Assembly: GCA_024400635.1 (NCBI GenBank)
Contig: JAKSMI010000009.1
Span: forward strand, 1 to 56,503
DNA length: 56,503 nt
From: Bacteroidales bacterium
Lineage (GTDB): Bacteria; Bacteroidota; Bacteroidia; Bacteroidales; WCHB1-69
Direction: 5' to 3'
The notes below the pieces were generated by a model that was given only the letters and a program-made list of their open reading frames with translations, made no database searches and had not been told where the DNA came from. The position numbers and the translations under genes are program-made. This document shows positions 6,092 through 15,697 of this stretch, piece by piece. Position 1 is the stretch's first letter. Every line of letters begins with the position of its first letter.

Positions 6092-8599
6092 TTACGCATC
6101 CACATTCACCACAACTCTAATGGATTTGAAACGCATATCGCATTGAAATCTGTGAAGTATGTTTTTGAGTTTTAACTTGTTGTTTTCCAGATTTTTATCT
6201 TTATTCAATTTTATCCAGAAATCTTTCATATAGTAATTTTGAATACGGGAAACCAAAGGCCATTCGGGTCCCAAAACGCGTTGCGGGAAAGCTTCTCGCA
6301 ATTGCGAAGCCAGGATATTCGCAGCATCATTAACAAGTTGGTCATTGGTGTGCTTCAATGTCAGTTTAATGAGTCGACATTGAGGCGGAAAATGATACTG
6401 GCAACGTTCCGTCATCTGCTGCTGGTACATGCTTTGATAATCGTTGCTGGCAACATATTGCAAAGCGGGGTGAGTCGGCTGATAGGTTTGAATGATAACT
6501 TTCCCTGGAACCTCTTTTCTTCCAGCTCTACCGCTGACTTGCGCCATAATTTGAAAGGCCTTTTCAAAAGAGCGAAAATCGGGATATGATAGTAAATTAT
6601 CAGCGTTCAAGATTCCCACAACGCTCACTCTATCGAAATCCAATCCCTTGGTAACCATTTGTGTGCCAACTAAAATGTCGGTATTGTGCTGTTCAAAATC
6701 AGTGATGATTTTTTGATAAGCATTTTTAGAACGTGTCGTATCGAGGTCCATGCGGGCAATGCGGGCGTCGGGGAAAAGTTCCGCCAGCGAATCTTCGATT
6801 TTTTCAGTGCCGAAACCACGCATTTCAATGTCGGTACTATGACACTGTGGGCATTCTTTCGGCACCTCAATGGCATAACCGCAATAGTGACATTTCAGCA
6901 GATTGCTGGTTTTGTGGTAGGTCAGTGAAACATCACAATGCGCACAGGTCGGCATACTTTGACAAGTGTTGCAATATAAACGCAAAGAGTAACCTCGGCG
7001 ATTTTGAAACAGGATGATTTGTTCCCCTTTTGATAACGCCTCACCCATGCTGTCAATCAAGAACTGCGAAAAATGGCCTTGCATTTTTTTCTGCCGTTGA
7101 CTTTTGGCTATGTCGACAATCCAAATTTCCGGCAAAGTACTTTCTGCATAGCGATGCATTAGATTCACCAAACCATATTTGCCTTGTTGTGCGTTATAAT
7201 AGCTTTCTAATGAAGGAGTTGCGGTTCCTAACAACACCTTGCATTTGTGAATGCCTGCCAGGATGACAGCGCAATCGCGGGCGTTGTATCGCGGTGCCGG
7301 GTCACTTTGCTTGTAAGATCCGTCGTGCTCTTCATCGACAATGATAAGCCCTAAATTGCTATAAGGCAGCAAAAGAGCAGAACGGGCACCTAAAATCAAT
7401 TGGTATTTATCGTGAATTTGACTTCCATTACCTTGCTGCAAAACCCGATTCCAAATTTCCACACGTTCATATTCGTTGAAACGAGAATGGTAAACGCCGA
7501 CTTTGTCGCCGAAAAAACGCCGCAAACGGTTGACGATTTGAGAGGTCAAGGCTATTTCAGGAAGCAAATATAAAACCTGCTTTCCTTGTGATAAAACCTT
7601 ATCTATCAGTTTGATATAAATCTCCGTTTTGCCGCTGCCCGTGATACCATGAAGCAATACTGTGGAATGATTTTCGAACTGTTTTTCGATGTTTCCCATC
7701 GCTTCCATCTGAGGTTTGCTCAGTTGGATATCTGCTGCTGAAACCTGTGAATCAAATTCTTCCAAACGGCTGGTAATGACATCATTTTGAATAAGTATAT
7801 TCTTTTCAATCAATACCTTAAGTCTCGACTGTGATAATCCGGTATTTTTAAGAAAATCATTTTTCTTTATACTTGTTTGATAAGATTTCCCGTGTTCCGC
7901 AACCTTTTGGGCTTCCATCAAGAAAGACAGAATTACTTCCTGCTGTTTGATGGTGTTTTTTTTGTTTCCCAATTCATCTATCAATTTCATTGCTTCTGCT
8001 TCGCTATCGCAGAAAGGAGATGCCAATGAAAGATAAATTTCCGTTTTGGGTCGGTAGGGATCTCGAATTTCTTCATCCGTAATGATGACGTCCTTATCAA
8101 CCAATGATTTGATGATGGGTATGATTTTCTGAATTTCAATGACCTTTGATATTTCATCGACAGTCATTTGCGTATGGTATGAAAGGGCTTCTATCAATTT
8201 GGTTTCCTTATCGGTAAGAATTGACAAGTCGCCATCAAAAGCCGGGTTAAGTTGTATTTGGGTAGCACTTGCCAACTTTAATGCGGAAGGCAAAGCTGCC
8301 GCCATCACCTCACCAGGAGAACACATATAATATTGGGCTATCCATTCCCATAGTTTTATTTGCTGTTCCGAAACGATGGGTTTTTCATCTATGATGTCCA
8401 GCACGTATTTTGTGTTGACTTGCTGAGGTGCGGTTTCGTGCAGTTTTAAGATAAGACCTGAATAGAGTTTGCTTTTACCGAAAGGAACAACCACGCGTAT
8501 CCGCTCGCAGACTTTATCGTTCAGTTCTTGCGGAACGCGATAGGTAAAAAGCCCTTGTACAGACAAGGGCAATAAAACATCGGCAAAATAGGTATGCAT
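6092..8599 (-). CDS. priA: Primosomal protein N' (PriA helicase)
   Basis: 3'-5' DNA helicase that reloads the replisome at collapsed forks. The 835 residues are somewhat longer than the enterobacterial protein. An N-terminal 3'-DNA-binding domain (FADVLLPLSVQGLFTYRVP) precedes the Walker A motif GITGSGKT (318-325), the DEEH box (IIVDEEHDGSYKQ), GTATPSLESYYN, and the zinc-binding cysteine cluster CNTCQSMPTCAHCDVSL..CHYCG..CPQC. The C-terminal helicase lobe has GTQMVTKGLDFDRVSVVGILNAD and QVSGRAGR. The gene is 2 bases downstream of gapA and presumably co-transcribed with it. Confidence 0.97.
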   Translation of the reverse strand: MHTYFADVLLPLSVQGLFTYRVPQELNDKVCERIRVVVPFGKSKLYSGLILKLHETAPQQVNTKYVLDIIDEKPIVSEQQIKLWEWIAQYYMCSPGEVMAAALPSALKLASATQIQLNPAFDGDLSILTDKETKLIEALSYHTQMTVDEISKVIEIQKIIPIIKSLVDKDVIITDEEIRDPYRPKTEIYLSLASPFCDSEAEAMKLIDELGNKKNTIKQQEVILSFLMEAQKVAEHGKSYQTSIKKNDFLKNTGLSQSRLKVLIEKNILIQNDVITSRLEEFDSQVSAADIQLSKPQMEAMGNIEKQFENHSTVLLHGITGSGKTEIYIKLIDKVLSQGKQVLYLLPEIALTSQIVNRLRRFFGDKVGVYHSRFNEYERVEIWNRVLQQGNGSQIHDKYQLILGARSALLLPYSNLGLIIVDEEHDGSYKQSDPAPRYNARDCAVILAGIHKCKVLLGTATPSLESYYNAQQGKYGLVNLMHRYAESTLPEIWIVDIAKSQRQKKMQGHFSQFLIDSMGEALSKGEQIILFQNRRGYSLRLYCNTCQSMPTCAHCDVSLTYHKTSNLLKCHYCGYAIEVPKECPQCHSTDIEMRGFGTEKIEDSLAELFPDARIARMDLDTTRSKNAYQKIITDFEQHNTDILVGTQMVTKGLDFDRVSVVGILNADNLLSYPDFRSFEKAFQIMAQVSGRAGRKEVPGKVIIQTYQPTHPALQYVASNDYQSMYQQQMTERCQYHFPPQCRLIKLTLKHTNDQLVNDAANILASQLREAFPQRVLGPEWPLVSRIQNYYMKDFWIKLNKDKNLENNKLKLKNILHRFQCDMRFKSIRVVVNVDA

Positions 8600-8601
8600 T
8601 A

Positions 8602-9621
<1,020 letters not shown>

Positions 9622-9637
9622 TTAAGTAATTAATATT

Positions 9638-10933
9638 TTATTTTCCAAAAACGCGATTAAAGATTTCATCTACGTTTTTTAGGTAATATTCCAAAGTAAA
9701 ACAAGAATCTAATTCGCTGGAAGATAAATGTTTATGAATTTCGTCATTTTGTTCTAAAAGTTCTTTGTAATCTTTTCCTTCAAACCAGGCGGTCATGGCA
9801 ATGGGTTGAACGAGATCGTAAGCATTTTCGCGGGAGAGTCCTTTGTTGATCAAGGTGGTCATGACGCGTTGCGCAAAAATGACTTTGTGGGTCAAATAGA
9901 TGTTTTTCAACATGTTTTCTGGGAAAACGACCAAATTTTCAAGAATTCCAGAGAATCGATTGAGCATGTAATCGAGCAGAATTGTTGCATCGGGCAGGAT
10001 GATACGTTCAGCAGAGGAGTGAGAAATATCACGTTCATGCCACAAGGCAATATCTTCATAAGAACTTATCATATAGCCTCTTAACACGCGAGCGCAACCA
10101 CACATGTTTTCACTGCTGATAGGGTTACGTTTATGGGGCATTGCGGAAGATCCCTTTTGACCTTTACCAAATTTTTCTTCAGCTTCGCGAAGTTCAGTTC
10201 TCTGCCAATGGCGCAATTCTGTAGCCATTTTTTCAATACACGCACCAATCAAGGCTAAGGTGGCAATGTAGTGGGCATGGCGGTCACGCTGCAAAGTCTG
10301 CGTTGAAATTTTGGCGGAATTGATACCCAACTGTTCGCAAACATAATCCTGCACAAAAGCGGGAGCATTGGCGAAATTGCCGACAGCACCACTCACTTTT
10401 CCACACTCAACATCAGCGGCAGCGTCTTCAAAACGAGCCATGTTGCGTTGCATATCTTCAAACCACAAAGCCCATTTCAAACCCAGTGAAGTAATATCAG
10501 CATGTACGCCGTGAGTTCTACCGATACAGGGTGTATCTTTGAATTCGTAAGCACGTTTTTTCAGAATTTCCGACATTCTTTGCAAGTCGGCACGCAATAT
10601 CTGATTGGCTTGCTTCAAGAGATAGCCATTGGCGGTGTCAACCACGTCAGTGGAAGTCATGCCATAATGAACCCACTTTTTTTCTTCGCCCAAACTTTCG
10701 CTCACCGTTCTTGTGAAAGCCACGATATCGTGTTTGGTTTCCTTTTCGATTTCATAGATACGGTCAATGTTGAAACGGGCATTTTTGCGGAGCAATTCCA
10801 CATCGTGTTCGGGAATAATTCCCAACTTGCTCCAGGCGGCGGCAGCTTCTATTTCAACTTTCAAATAGCTGTTGAATTTGTTTTCTTCAGTCCATACGGC
10901 ACTCATTTCCGGCCGTGAATATCTTGCAATCAT
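9638..10933 (-). CDS. purB: Adenylosuccinate lyase
   Basis: Purine biosynthesis enzyme that releases fumarate from both SAICAR and adenylosuccinate. It has 431 residues. It begins MIARYSRPEMSAVWTEENKF, as in the shorter PurB type, then carries GRTHGVHADITSLGLKW (catalytic His region) and the fumarase/aspartase signature GSSAMPHKRNP with the flexible catalytic loop before it. The start at 10933 is 6 bases after the FAH-family stop at 10940 (minus-strand order FAH then purB). Confidence 0.97.
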   Translation of the reverse strand: MIARYSRPEMSAVWTEENKFNSYLKVEIEAAAAWSKLGIIPEHDVELLRKNARFNIDRIYEIEKETKHDIVAFTRTVSESLGEEKKWVHYGMTSTDVVDTANGYLLKQANQILRADLQRMSEILKKRAYEFKDTPCIGRTHGVHADITSLGLKWALWFEDMQRNMARFEDAAADVECGKVSGAVGNFANAPAFVQDYVCEQLGINSAKISTQTLQRDRHAHYIATLALIGACIEKMATELRHWQRTELREAEEKFGKGQKGSSAMPHKRNPISSENMCGCARVLRGYMISSYEDIALWHERDISHSSAERIILPDATILLDYMLNRFSGILENLVVFPENMLKNIYLTHKVIFAQRVMTTLINKGLSRENAYDLVQPIAMTAWFEGKDYKELLEQNDEIHKHLSSSELDSCFTLEYYLKNVDEIFNRVFGK

Positions 10934-10939
10934 TACGTT

Positions 10940-11551
10940 TTATTTTATTTTAAAATCTAAAAACTTTTCTTCTTCTATAAAACCCTGCAGACGGTCACCA
11001 ATTTCCACTTTGCCAACGCCTGCGGGAGTTCCGGTAAAAATAATGTCCCCAATCTTCAATGTCATGAATTGCGAAACATAGCTGATGATTTCATCAATGG
11101 AAAAAATCATATCGCTACTATTGCCCTCTTGGACAAGTTTTTCATTCTTTAACAGTTTAAAATTCAGATTGTTAATGTTTTGAAATTGATTTTTATCCAC
11201 GAATTTGCTGATTATCGCCGAACCGTCAAAAGCCTTGGCGATTTCCCACGGATTGCCTTCAGCCACACATTTGCGCTGCAGGTCTCGCGCGGTAAAATCA
11301 ATGCCCAAGCCAATGGCATCATAGTAGTTGTGGGCGAACTTTTGCCGGATACACTTCCCAACTTTGCAGATTCTGAAAATCAACTCCACCTCATGATGCA
11401 TTTCCTCAGAAAAATCAGGCAAAAAGAACGGTCGATTACGGATGATAATTGAAGAGTCCGGCTTCATGAAAAAGACAGGTGCTTCAGGCCGCTTCCTATC
11501 CAATTCCTGAATGTGCTTAAGATAATTTTTGCCGATGCAGATGATTTTCAT
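10940..11551 (-). CDS. Fumarylacetoacetate hydrolase (FAH) family protein
   Basis: 203 residues, a minimal FAH-fold enzyme. Visible motifs are FFMKPDSSII, the metal-binding EVELIFRICKVG (E-x-E), GLGIDFTARDLQRKCVAEGNPWEIAKAFDGSAIIS and the C-terminal IIFTGTPAGVGKVEIGDRL. The family covers C-C bond hydrolases, isomerases and oxaloacetate decarboxylases that act on beta-diketo or oxo acids. The substrate cannot be assigned; acylpyruvase or oxaloacetate decarboxylase activity is plausible for this short form. It sits 6 bases from both purB and the barrel gene. Confidence 0.9.
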   Translation of the reverse strand: MKIICIGKNYLKHIQELDRKRPEAPVFFMKPDSSIIIRNRPFFLPDFSEEMHHEVELIFRICKVGKCIRQKFAHNYYDAIGLGIDFTARDLQRKCVAEGNPWEIAKAFDGSAIISKFVDKNQFQNINNLNFKLLKNEKLVQEGNSSDMIFSIDEIISYVSQFMTLKIGDIIFTGTPAGVGKVEIGDRLQGFIEEEKFLDFKIK

Positions 11552-11557
11552 AATGGA

Positions 11558-12391
11558 TTAGAAATAAAATCCGAACAAGAATTCAACAGTACCGATGGAA
11601 GCTTTTTCTTTAACATTTGTATATGAATTCACTGCTGATTTTTTGTAGAAATTATTCAGCGACTGAGCATAATTGACCATGAATTTAACTTTGAAATTGT
11701 TATATATGACATATTCAAATCCCAAGCCCGCAAATATTGATTCTTTGAAAATAGCGACTTCCTTATCTTTAGCCCAATCTGTATTCAAGTGATTGATGAT
11801 GTCCTTCTCGGTATCATCAATAGTATCATCCAATTGGAAACTTGACTTGTAACGGGCATAAATATTAAAGCTATGATAAAGACCTACATTACCACAAATA
11901 ATGAAATTATTGAAACTTGGGGTTCTTAAAGTGATGGCAGTGGGAATGGTCACGTAAATGCTGTTGTATTCCCTATCCATTTTTCTAGGAATGACATGGC
12001 CAAGGAAATTCAGATTATCTATAAATTGCAAACTTCCGCCAGTATGTTCTATTAGGACACCCGTAGAAACAAAAAAATTTTTTTCAAGGGTAAGGTCAAC
12101 ATCAATGTTCAAGCCATAGTGGGCGCCAACTTTGATAGCACCTCGGTGAGAACGTTCATAACCTTCTGGGGCTGCGCGGTGGTTTTTCCAATTAAACCAG
12201 TTGAGGGTTGGTCCAGCAGTGATGCCGAATACCACTCTATGAGCTTCTACGTTATTGTAATCTTCCTTAACGTTGTTTGAAGTTCTTTCCCTTTTAGAGG
12301 ATTTTATATCATGACTAGTAGTATAGCCACTTTGCGCATAGGTTGTTGAGAACAACAATATTACGACAAGAATACTAATGATTTTTTTCAT
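11558..12391 (-). CDS. Outer-membrane beta-barrel protein (PorT-like)
   Basis: 277 residues with a clear signal peptide (MKKIISILVVILLFSTTYAQ). The mature part alternates polar and hydrophobic strands: VVFGITAGPTLNWFNW, KVGAHYGLNIDVDLTLEKNFFVSTGVLIEHTGG, SIYVTIPTAITLRTPSFNNFIICGNVGLYHSF, SIFAGLGFEYVIYNNFKVKFMVNYAQS, ending TVEFLFGFYF with the terminal aromatic usual for outer-membrane barrels. This is the pattern of the Bacteroidota porin-family/PorT-like barrels. No ligand is predictable. The position between ruvB and the FAH gene suggests co-transcription rather than shared function. Confidence 0.8.
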   Translation of the reverse strand: MKKIISILVVILLFSTTYAQSGYTTSHDIKSSKRERTSNNVKEDYNNVEAHRVVFGITAGPTLNWFNWKNHRAAPEGYERSHRGAIKVGAHYGLNIDVDLTLEKNFFVSTGVLIEHTGGSLQFIDNLNFLGHVIPRKMDREYNSIYVTIPTAITLRTPSFNNFIICGNVGLYHSFNIYARYKSSFQLDDTIDDTEKDIINHLNTDWAKDKEVAIFKESIFAGLGFEYVIYNNFKVKFMVNYAQSLNNFYKKSAVNSYTNVKEKASIGTVEFLFGFYF

Positions 12392-12415
12392 AATTATTGA
12401 ATTTTGATTATTGTC

Positions 12416-13441
12416 TTAGAATAATGTAGGTTGTTGGTTATTAAGTCGTGACTTACCAAGATGGGCAAAACCGAGGTCTGTGACTTCGCGGCCTCGTGGC
12501 GTGCGCATCAAATAGCCTTCCTGTATGAGGAAGGGCTCGTAAACTTCCTCAATTGTGCCTCTGTCTTCACCAACGGCGGTGGCGATGGTTGAAATGCCCA
12601 CTGGCCCGCCTTTGAATTTCTCAACAATAGTGGACAAAATACGATTGTCCATTTCATCCAAACCGTGTTTATCCACATTGAGGGCGGCCAAGGCAATTTG
12701 AGTGATTTCATAAGTAATGGTACCATTGCCTTTGATTTGGGCAAAGTCGCGAACACGACGCAACAGAAGGTTGGCAATACGAGGTGTGCCACGACTACGT
12801 CGGGCGATTTCAAATGCCGCATCATCTTTAATGGGAATATTTAAAATTCCGGCAGATCGTTTTAGAATTTTAGCCAGCGTTTCAGCGTCATAGTATTGCA
12901 GACGCAAGTTGATGCCAAAACGCGAACGCAAAGGAGCCGTAAGCAGACCTGAACGGGTAGTTGCACCCACCAGTGTAAACGGGTTGAGCGAAATCTGGAC
13001 GCTTCGAGCATTCGGACCACTGTCAATCATGATGTCAATACGGTAATCTTCCATTGCCGAATACAAATATTCTTCCACGATGGGCGACAGACGGTGAATT
13101 TCATCAATGAAAAGGACATCGTTGGGTTCCAGGTTGGTCAGTAATCCTGCCAACTCACCAGGTTTGTCAATGACAGGTCCAGAGGTAACTTTCAGATTCA
13201 CACCCATTTCGTTGGCGATGATATGCGAAAGTGTGGTCTTTCCCAAACCCGGTGGTCCATGCAGTAAAACGTGGTCCAATGCCTCCCCACGGGCCTTAGC
13301 TGCCCTGACAAAGACGATGATATTATCCAAAACCTGCTCCTGTCCCTGAAAACTGGCAAAATCAGTAGGGCGAATGGCTCTTTCGAATTCCTTCTCCGCT
13401 GCTGACAGTCTTTCTGAAGTGGGGTCTAGATTTTGATTCAT
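12416..13441 (-). CDS. ruvB: Holliday junction DNA helicase RuvB
   Basis: AAA+ motor that drives branch migration with RuvA. I place the start at ATG 13441 ([25 protein letters not shown], 341 aa); an in-frame start 5 codons earlier is less typical. Motifs: [13 protein letters not shown] (Walker A), [12 protein letters not shown] (Walker B), [19 protein letters not shown] (sensor 1 and arginine finger region) and [18 protein letters not shown] (sensor 2), with a winged-helix tail ([41 protein letters not shown]). recA is two genes upstream. ruvA and ruvC are not in the window. Confidence 0.98.
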   Translation of the reverse strand: MNQNLDPTSERLSAAEKEFERAIRPTDFASFQGQEQVLDNIIVFVRAAKARGEALDHVLLHGPPGLGKTTLSHIIANEMGVNLKVTSGPVIDKPGELAGLLTNLEPNDVLFIDEIHRLSPIVEEYLYSAMEDYRIDIMIDSGPNARSVQISLNPFTLVGATTRSGLLTAPLRSRFGINLRLQYYDAETLAKILKRSAGILNIPIKDDAAFEIARRSRGTPRIANLLLRRVRDFAQIKGNGTITYEITQIALAALNVDKHGLDEMDNRILSTIVEKFKGGPVGISTIATAVGEDRGTIEEVYEPFLIQEGYLMRTPRGREVTDLGFAHLGKSRLNNQQPTLF

Positions 13442-13456
13442 AATATTAAAAACCAA

Positions 13457-14482
13457 TTAGTTAAATTTATCCAAACGATTCAGTCCGAGAACTGCCTCTT
13501 CAAAATTTGGGGCAATTTTAAGGGCTGCATTGTATGCTTCGCGAGATTTTTCCAGCTGTCCCATACATTCGTAGGCCACACCTTTATTGCAGTAAGCCTC
13601 TACGCAACGCGGTTCAACTTTCAAAGCTCTATCGAACATACCCAATGCTTCCTCGTATTTATCTTGGTCAACCAGATACACATAACCCAAATTGTTCAAT
13701 GCCGGCAAATGGTCTTCTTTTAATTTGAGGACGATTTTGTATTGTTCAACGGCTTGTTCAATCTGTTCGTCAGATTTGTTTTGTTCTCCCAAATCTTGCA
13801 AAAGCTTAGCCAAATTGAAGTTGATTTCAATATTGTTGGGTTCAACCTGCAGAGCGTTTTGGTAGTAGTTGATAGCCAATGGGTCGAGTTTGCCTTGGTA
13901 ATAATAACCCAATTCGAGGAAAGCTCTGATTTCGCTTGGATTTTGGTCGATGCAAAGTTGGAACATACGCATGGCACCAATGGTATCTTGCATTTCCTTT
14001 AAGCAGAAACCTCGAATCAGGTGAGCTTTCGGATTAAATTTTTCATGTTCAAGAGCTTCATCCAAAGTGGTATTGCATTCTTTGAACATGCGAAGGTGAA
14101 AATACAACTCTGCCAACTTCAAACGTGCCTCGTTGTTTTCGGGTTCCAAGGAAATAGCGTGTTCAAGCATTTCCTCTGTCTGGTCGGTTTCCTTTTCAGC
14201 AAAATAAACATCGGACATCAGGATGTAATACTTGGCATTTTTGTCATCCAATTTTAAACATTCGAAGACATCTTTTTTAGCCTCTTCAATAAATCCGCGG
14301 TTATAATAATAAACGGCGCGGCTGTAACGGGCTTCAGCGTTATTAGGATTTTTGTCGATGATTTTGCATAGTTTAGCCAATTCAGGTGGCAAGTCAGCAT
14401 ATTTTTTATTTTTGCCATTACATGCGGCAAGCAAAACCGCCAGGCATAAAATCATTATTTTGAAAAGGAATTTGCGAGTCAT
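13457..14482 (-). CDS. TPR-repeat lipoprotein
   Basis: 341 residues. The signal peptide ends in a lipobox (AVLLAAC, Cys at about 21), so it is likely a lipoprotein. The rest is about eight tetratricopeptide repeats, for example NPNNAEARYSRAVYYYNRGFIEEAKKD, EPENNEARLKLAELYFHLRMFKEC, NPSEIRAFLELGYYYQGKLDPLAINYYQNALQ and EPRCVEAYCNKGVAYECMGQLEKSREAYNAAL. TPR superhelices hold protein partners; none can be named. It lies between recA and ruvB (15 bases before the ruvB start) and is probably in their transcription unit. Confidence 0.87.
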   Translation of the reverse strand: MTRKFLFKIMILCLAVLLAACNGKNKKYADLPPELAKLCKIIDKNPNNAEARYSRAVYYYNRGFIEEAKKDVFECLKLDDKNAKYYILMSDVYFAEKETDQTEEMLEHAISLEPENNEARLKLAELYFHLRMFKECNTTLDEALEHEKFNPKAHLIRGFCLKEMQDTIGAMRMFQLCIDQNPSEIRAFLELGYYYQGKLDPLAINYYQNALQVEPNNIEINFNLAKLLQDLGEQNKSDEQIEQAVEQYKIVLKLKEDHLPALNNLGYVYLVDQDKYEEALGMFDRALKVEPRCVEAYCNKGVAYECMGQLEKSREAYNAALKIAPNFEEAVLGLNRLDKFN

Positions 14483-14527
14483 AATTTCACGCTTTTCAGT
14501 AATGAATGTTTTTTTTTGAAAAAGAGA

Positions 14528-15538
14528 TTAGTCTTTTTTCGTTTCTACGGCTTCGCGAATCAAATTTTCAAGTTCCTCCATCAATTCGGGATTTTCGTTG
14601 AGAACTTGTTTGGCAGAATCGCGACCCTGGGCCAATTTGGTATCGTTGTATGAAAACCAGGAACCCGATTTCTTGATGATTCCATATTCGACGCCCAAGT
14701 CGATGATTTCGCCTGTTTTGGAAATTCCTTCGCCAAAAAGAATATCAAATTCAGCAGTACGGAATGGGGGAGCCACCTTGTTTTTCACAACTTTCACTTT
14801 CACGCGGTTGCCTGCTGCCAAGTCGCCATCTTTGAGCTGTGACATACGACGGATGTCCAAACGAACAGAAGCGTAAAATTTCAAAGCATTGCCACCAGTG
14901 GTTGTTTCGGGGTTGCCAAACATCACACCGATTTTTTCACGCAACTGGTTGATGAAGATACAGCAGCAACCGGTTTTGCTGATGGTGGCCGTGAGTTTAC
15001 GAAGAGCCTGTGACATCAATCGGGCTTGCAGACCCATTTTCGAATCGCCCATGTCTCCTTCAATTTCACTCTTTGGAGTCAAAGCGGCCACTGAGTCGAT
15101 GACGATAATATCGATGGCACCCGAACGGATAAGGTTGTCGGCAATTTCCAACGCCTGTTCCCCATTATCGGGTTGTGATACCAGCAATTCAGCCGTGTTG
15201 ACGCCCAGCTTTTCGGCGTAAGAGCGGTCAAACGCATGTTCCGCATCAATAAAAGCTGCAATGCCACCTTCCTTTTGCGCTTCAGCAATGGCGTGTATGG
15301 CCAAGGTAGTCTTACCTGATGATTCTGGTCCGTATATTTCAATGATTCTGCCCTTGGGAAGACCGCCCACGCCCAATGCCAAATCCAAAGTCAGTGATCC
15401 TGTGTGGATTACGTCAATATCTTCAACTGGTGTATCGCTTAGGCGCATGATGGCACCCTTGCCAAAAGTCTTTTCCAATTTCTCAAGTGTAGAGTTCAGA
15501 ACTTTCAGTTTCTCTTCATTCATTTTTTCGTTTTCCAT
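14528..15538 (-). CDS. recA: Recombinase RecA
   Basis: Strand-exchange ATPase for homologous recombination and the SOS response. The 336 residues are near full length. The N-terminal helix [15 protein letters not shown], Walker A GPESSGKT (70-77), [24 protein letters not shown] (Walker B and loop L1), [36 protein letters not shown] (loop L2) and the C-terminal acidic tail are all present. The start is ATG 15538, which follows the promoter box at 15565-15572. A LexA box of the classical Gram-negative or Gram-positive type is not apparent. Confidence 0.99.
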   Translation of the reverse strand: MENEKMNEEKLKVLNSTLEKLEKTFGKGAIMRLSDTPVEDIDVIHTGSLTLDLALGVGGLPKGRIIEIYGPESSGKTTLAIHAIAEAQKEGGIAAFIDAEHAFDRSYAEKLGVNTAELLVSQPDNGEQALEIADNLIRSGAIDIIVIDSVAALTPKSEIEGDMGDSKMGLQARLMSQALRKLTATISKTGCCCIFINQLREKIGVMFGNPETTTGGNALKFYASVRLDIRRMSQLKDGDLAAGNRVKVKVVKNKVAPPFRTAEFDILFGEGISKTGEIIDLGVEYGIIKKSGSWFSYNDTKLAQGRDSAKQVLNENPELMEELENLIREAVETKKD

Positions 15539-15564
15539 AATTCTTTTTTCAATTTTACAAACTA

Positions 15565-15572
15565 CAAAAATA
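15565..15572 (-). promoter_or_regulatory. -7 box for recA
   Basis: CAAAAATA on the plus strand reads TATTTTTG on the minus strand, 26 bases upstream of the recA start. No clear -33 TTG is seen. Confidence 0.55.
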
Positions 15573-15600
15573 CAATTTTTTTTAATAGGATTATATATAT

Positions 15601-15639
15601 TTATGCCAACTTTTCAACAATTGAAAATTGCTGGCATAA
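15601..15639. repeat. Inverted repeat upstream of recA
   Basis: The outer arms TTATGCCA (15601-15608) and TGGCATAA (15632-15639) enclose the inner arms TTTTCAA (15611-15617) and TTGAAAA (15621-15627), giving a hairpin of about 15 bp with small internal mismatches. It lies 28 bases upstream of the recA -7 box and 58 bases past the FG-GAP gene stop. It could end the FG-GAP transcript or be a regulator site. No T-run follows directly on the minus strand. Confidence 0.55.
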
Positions 15640-15697
15640 AATATTTTCAATGCAAATATAATTAAATTTAGAGTAAAAAATAAATAAAAACAAATAA

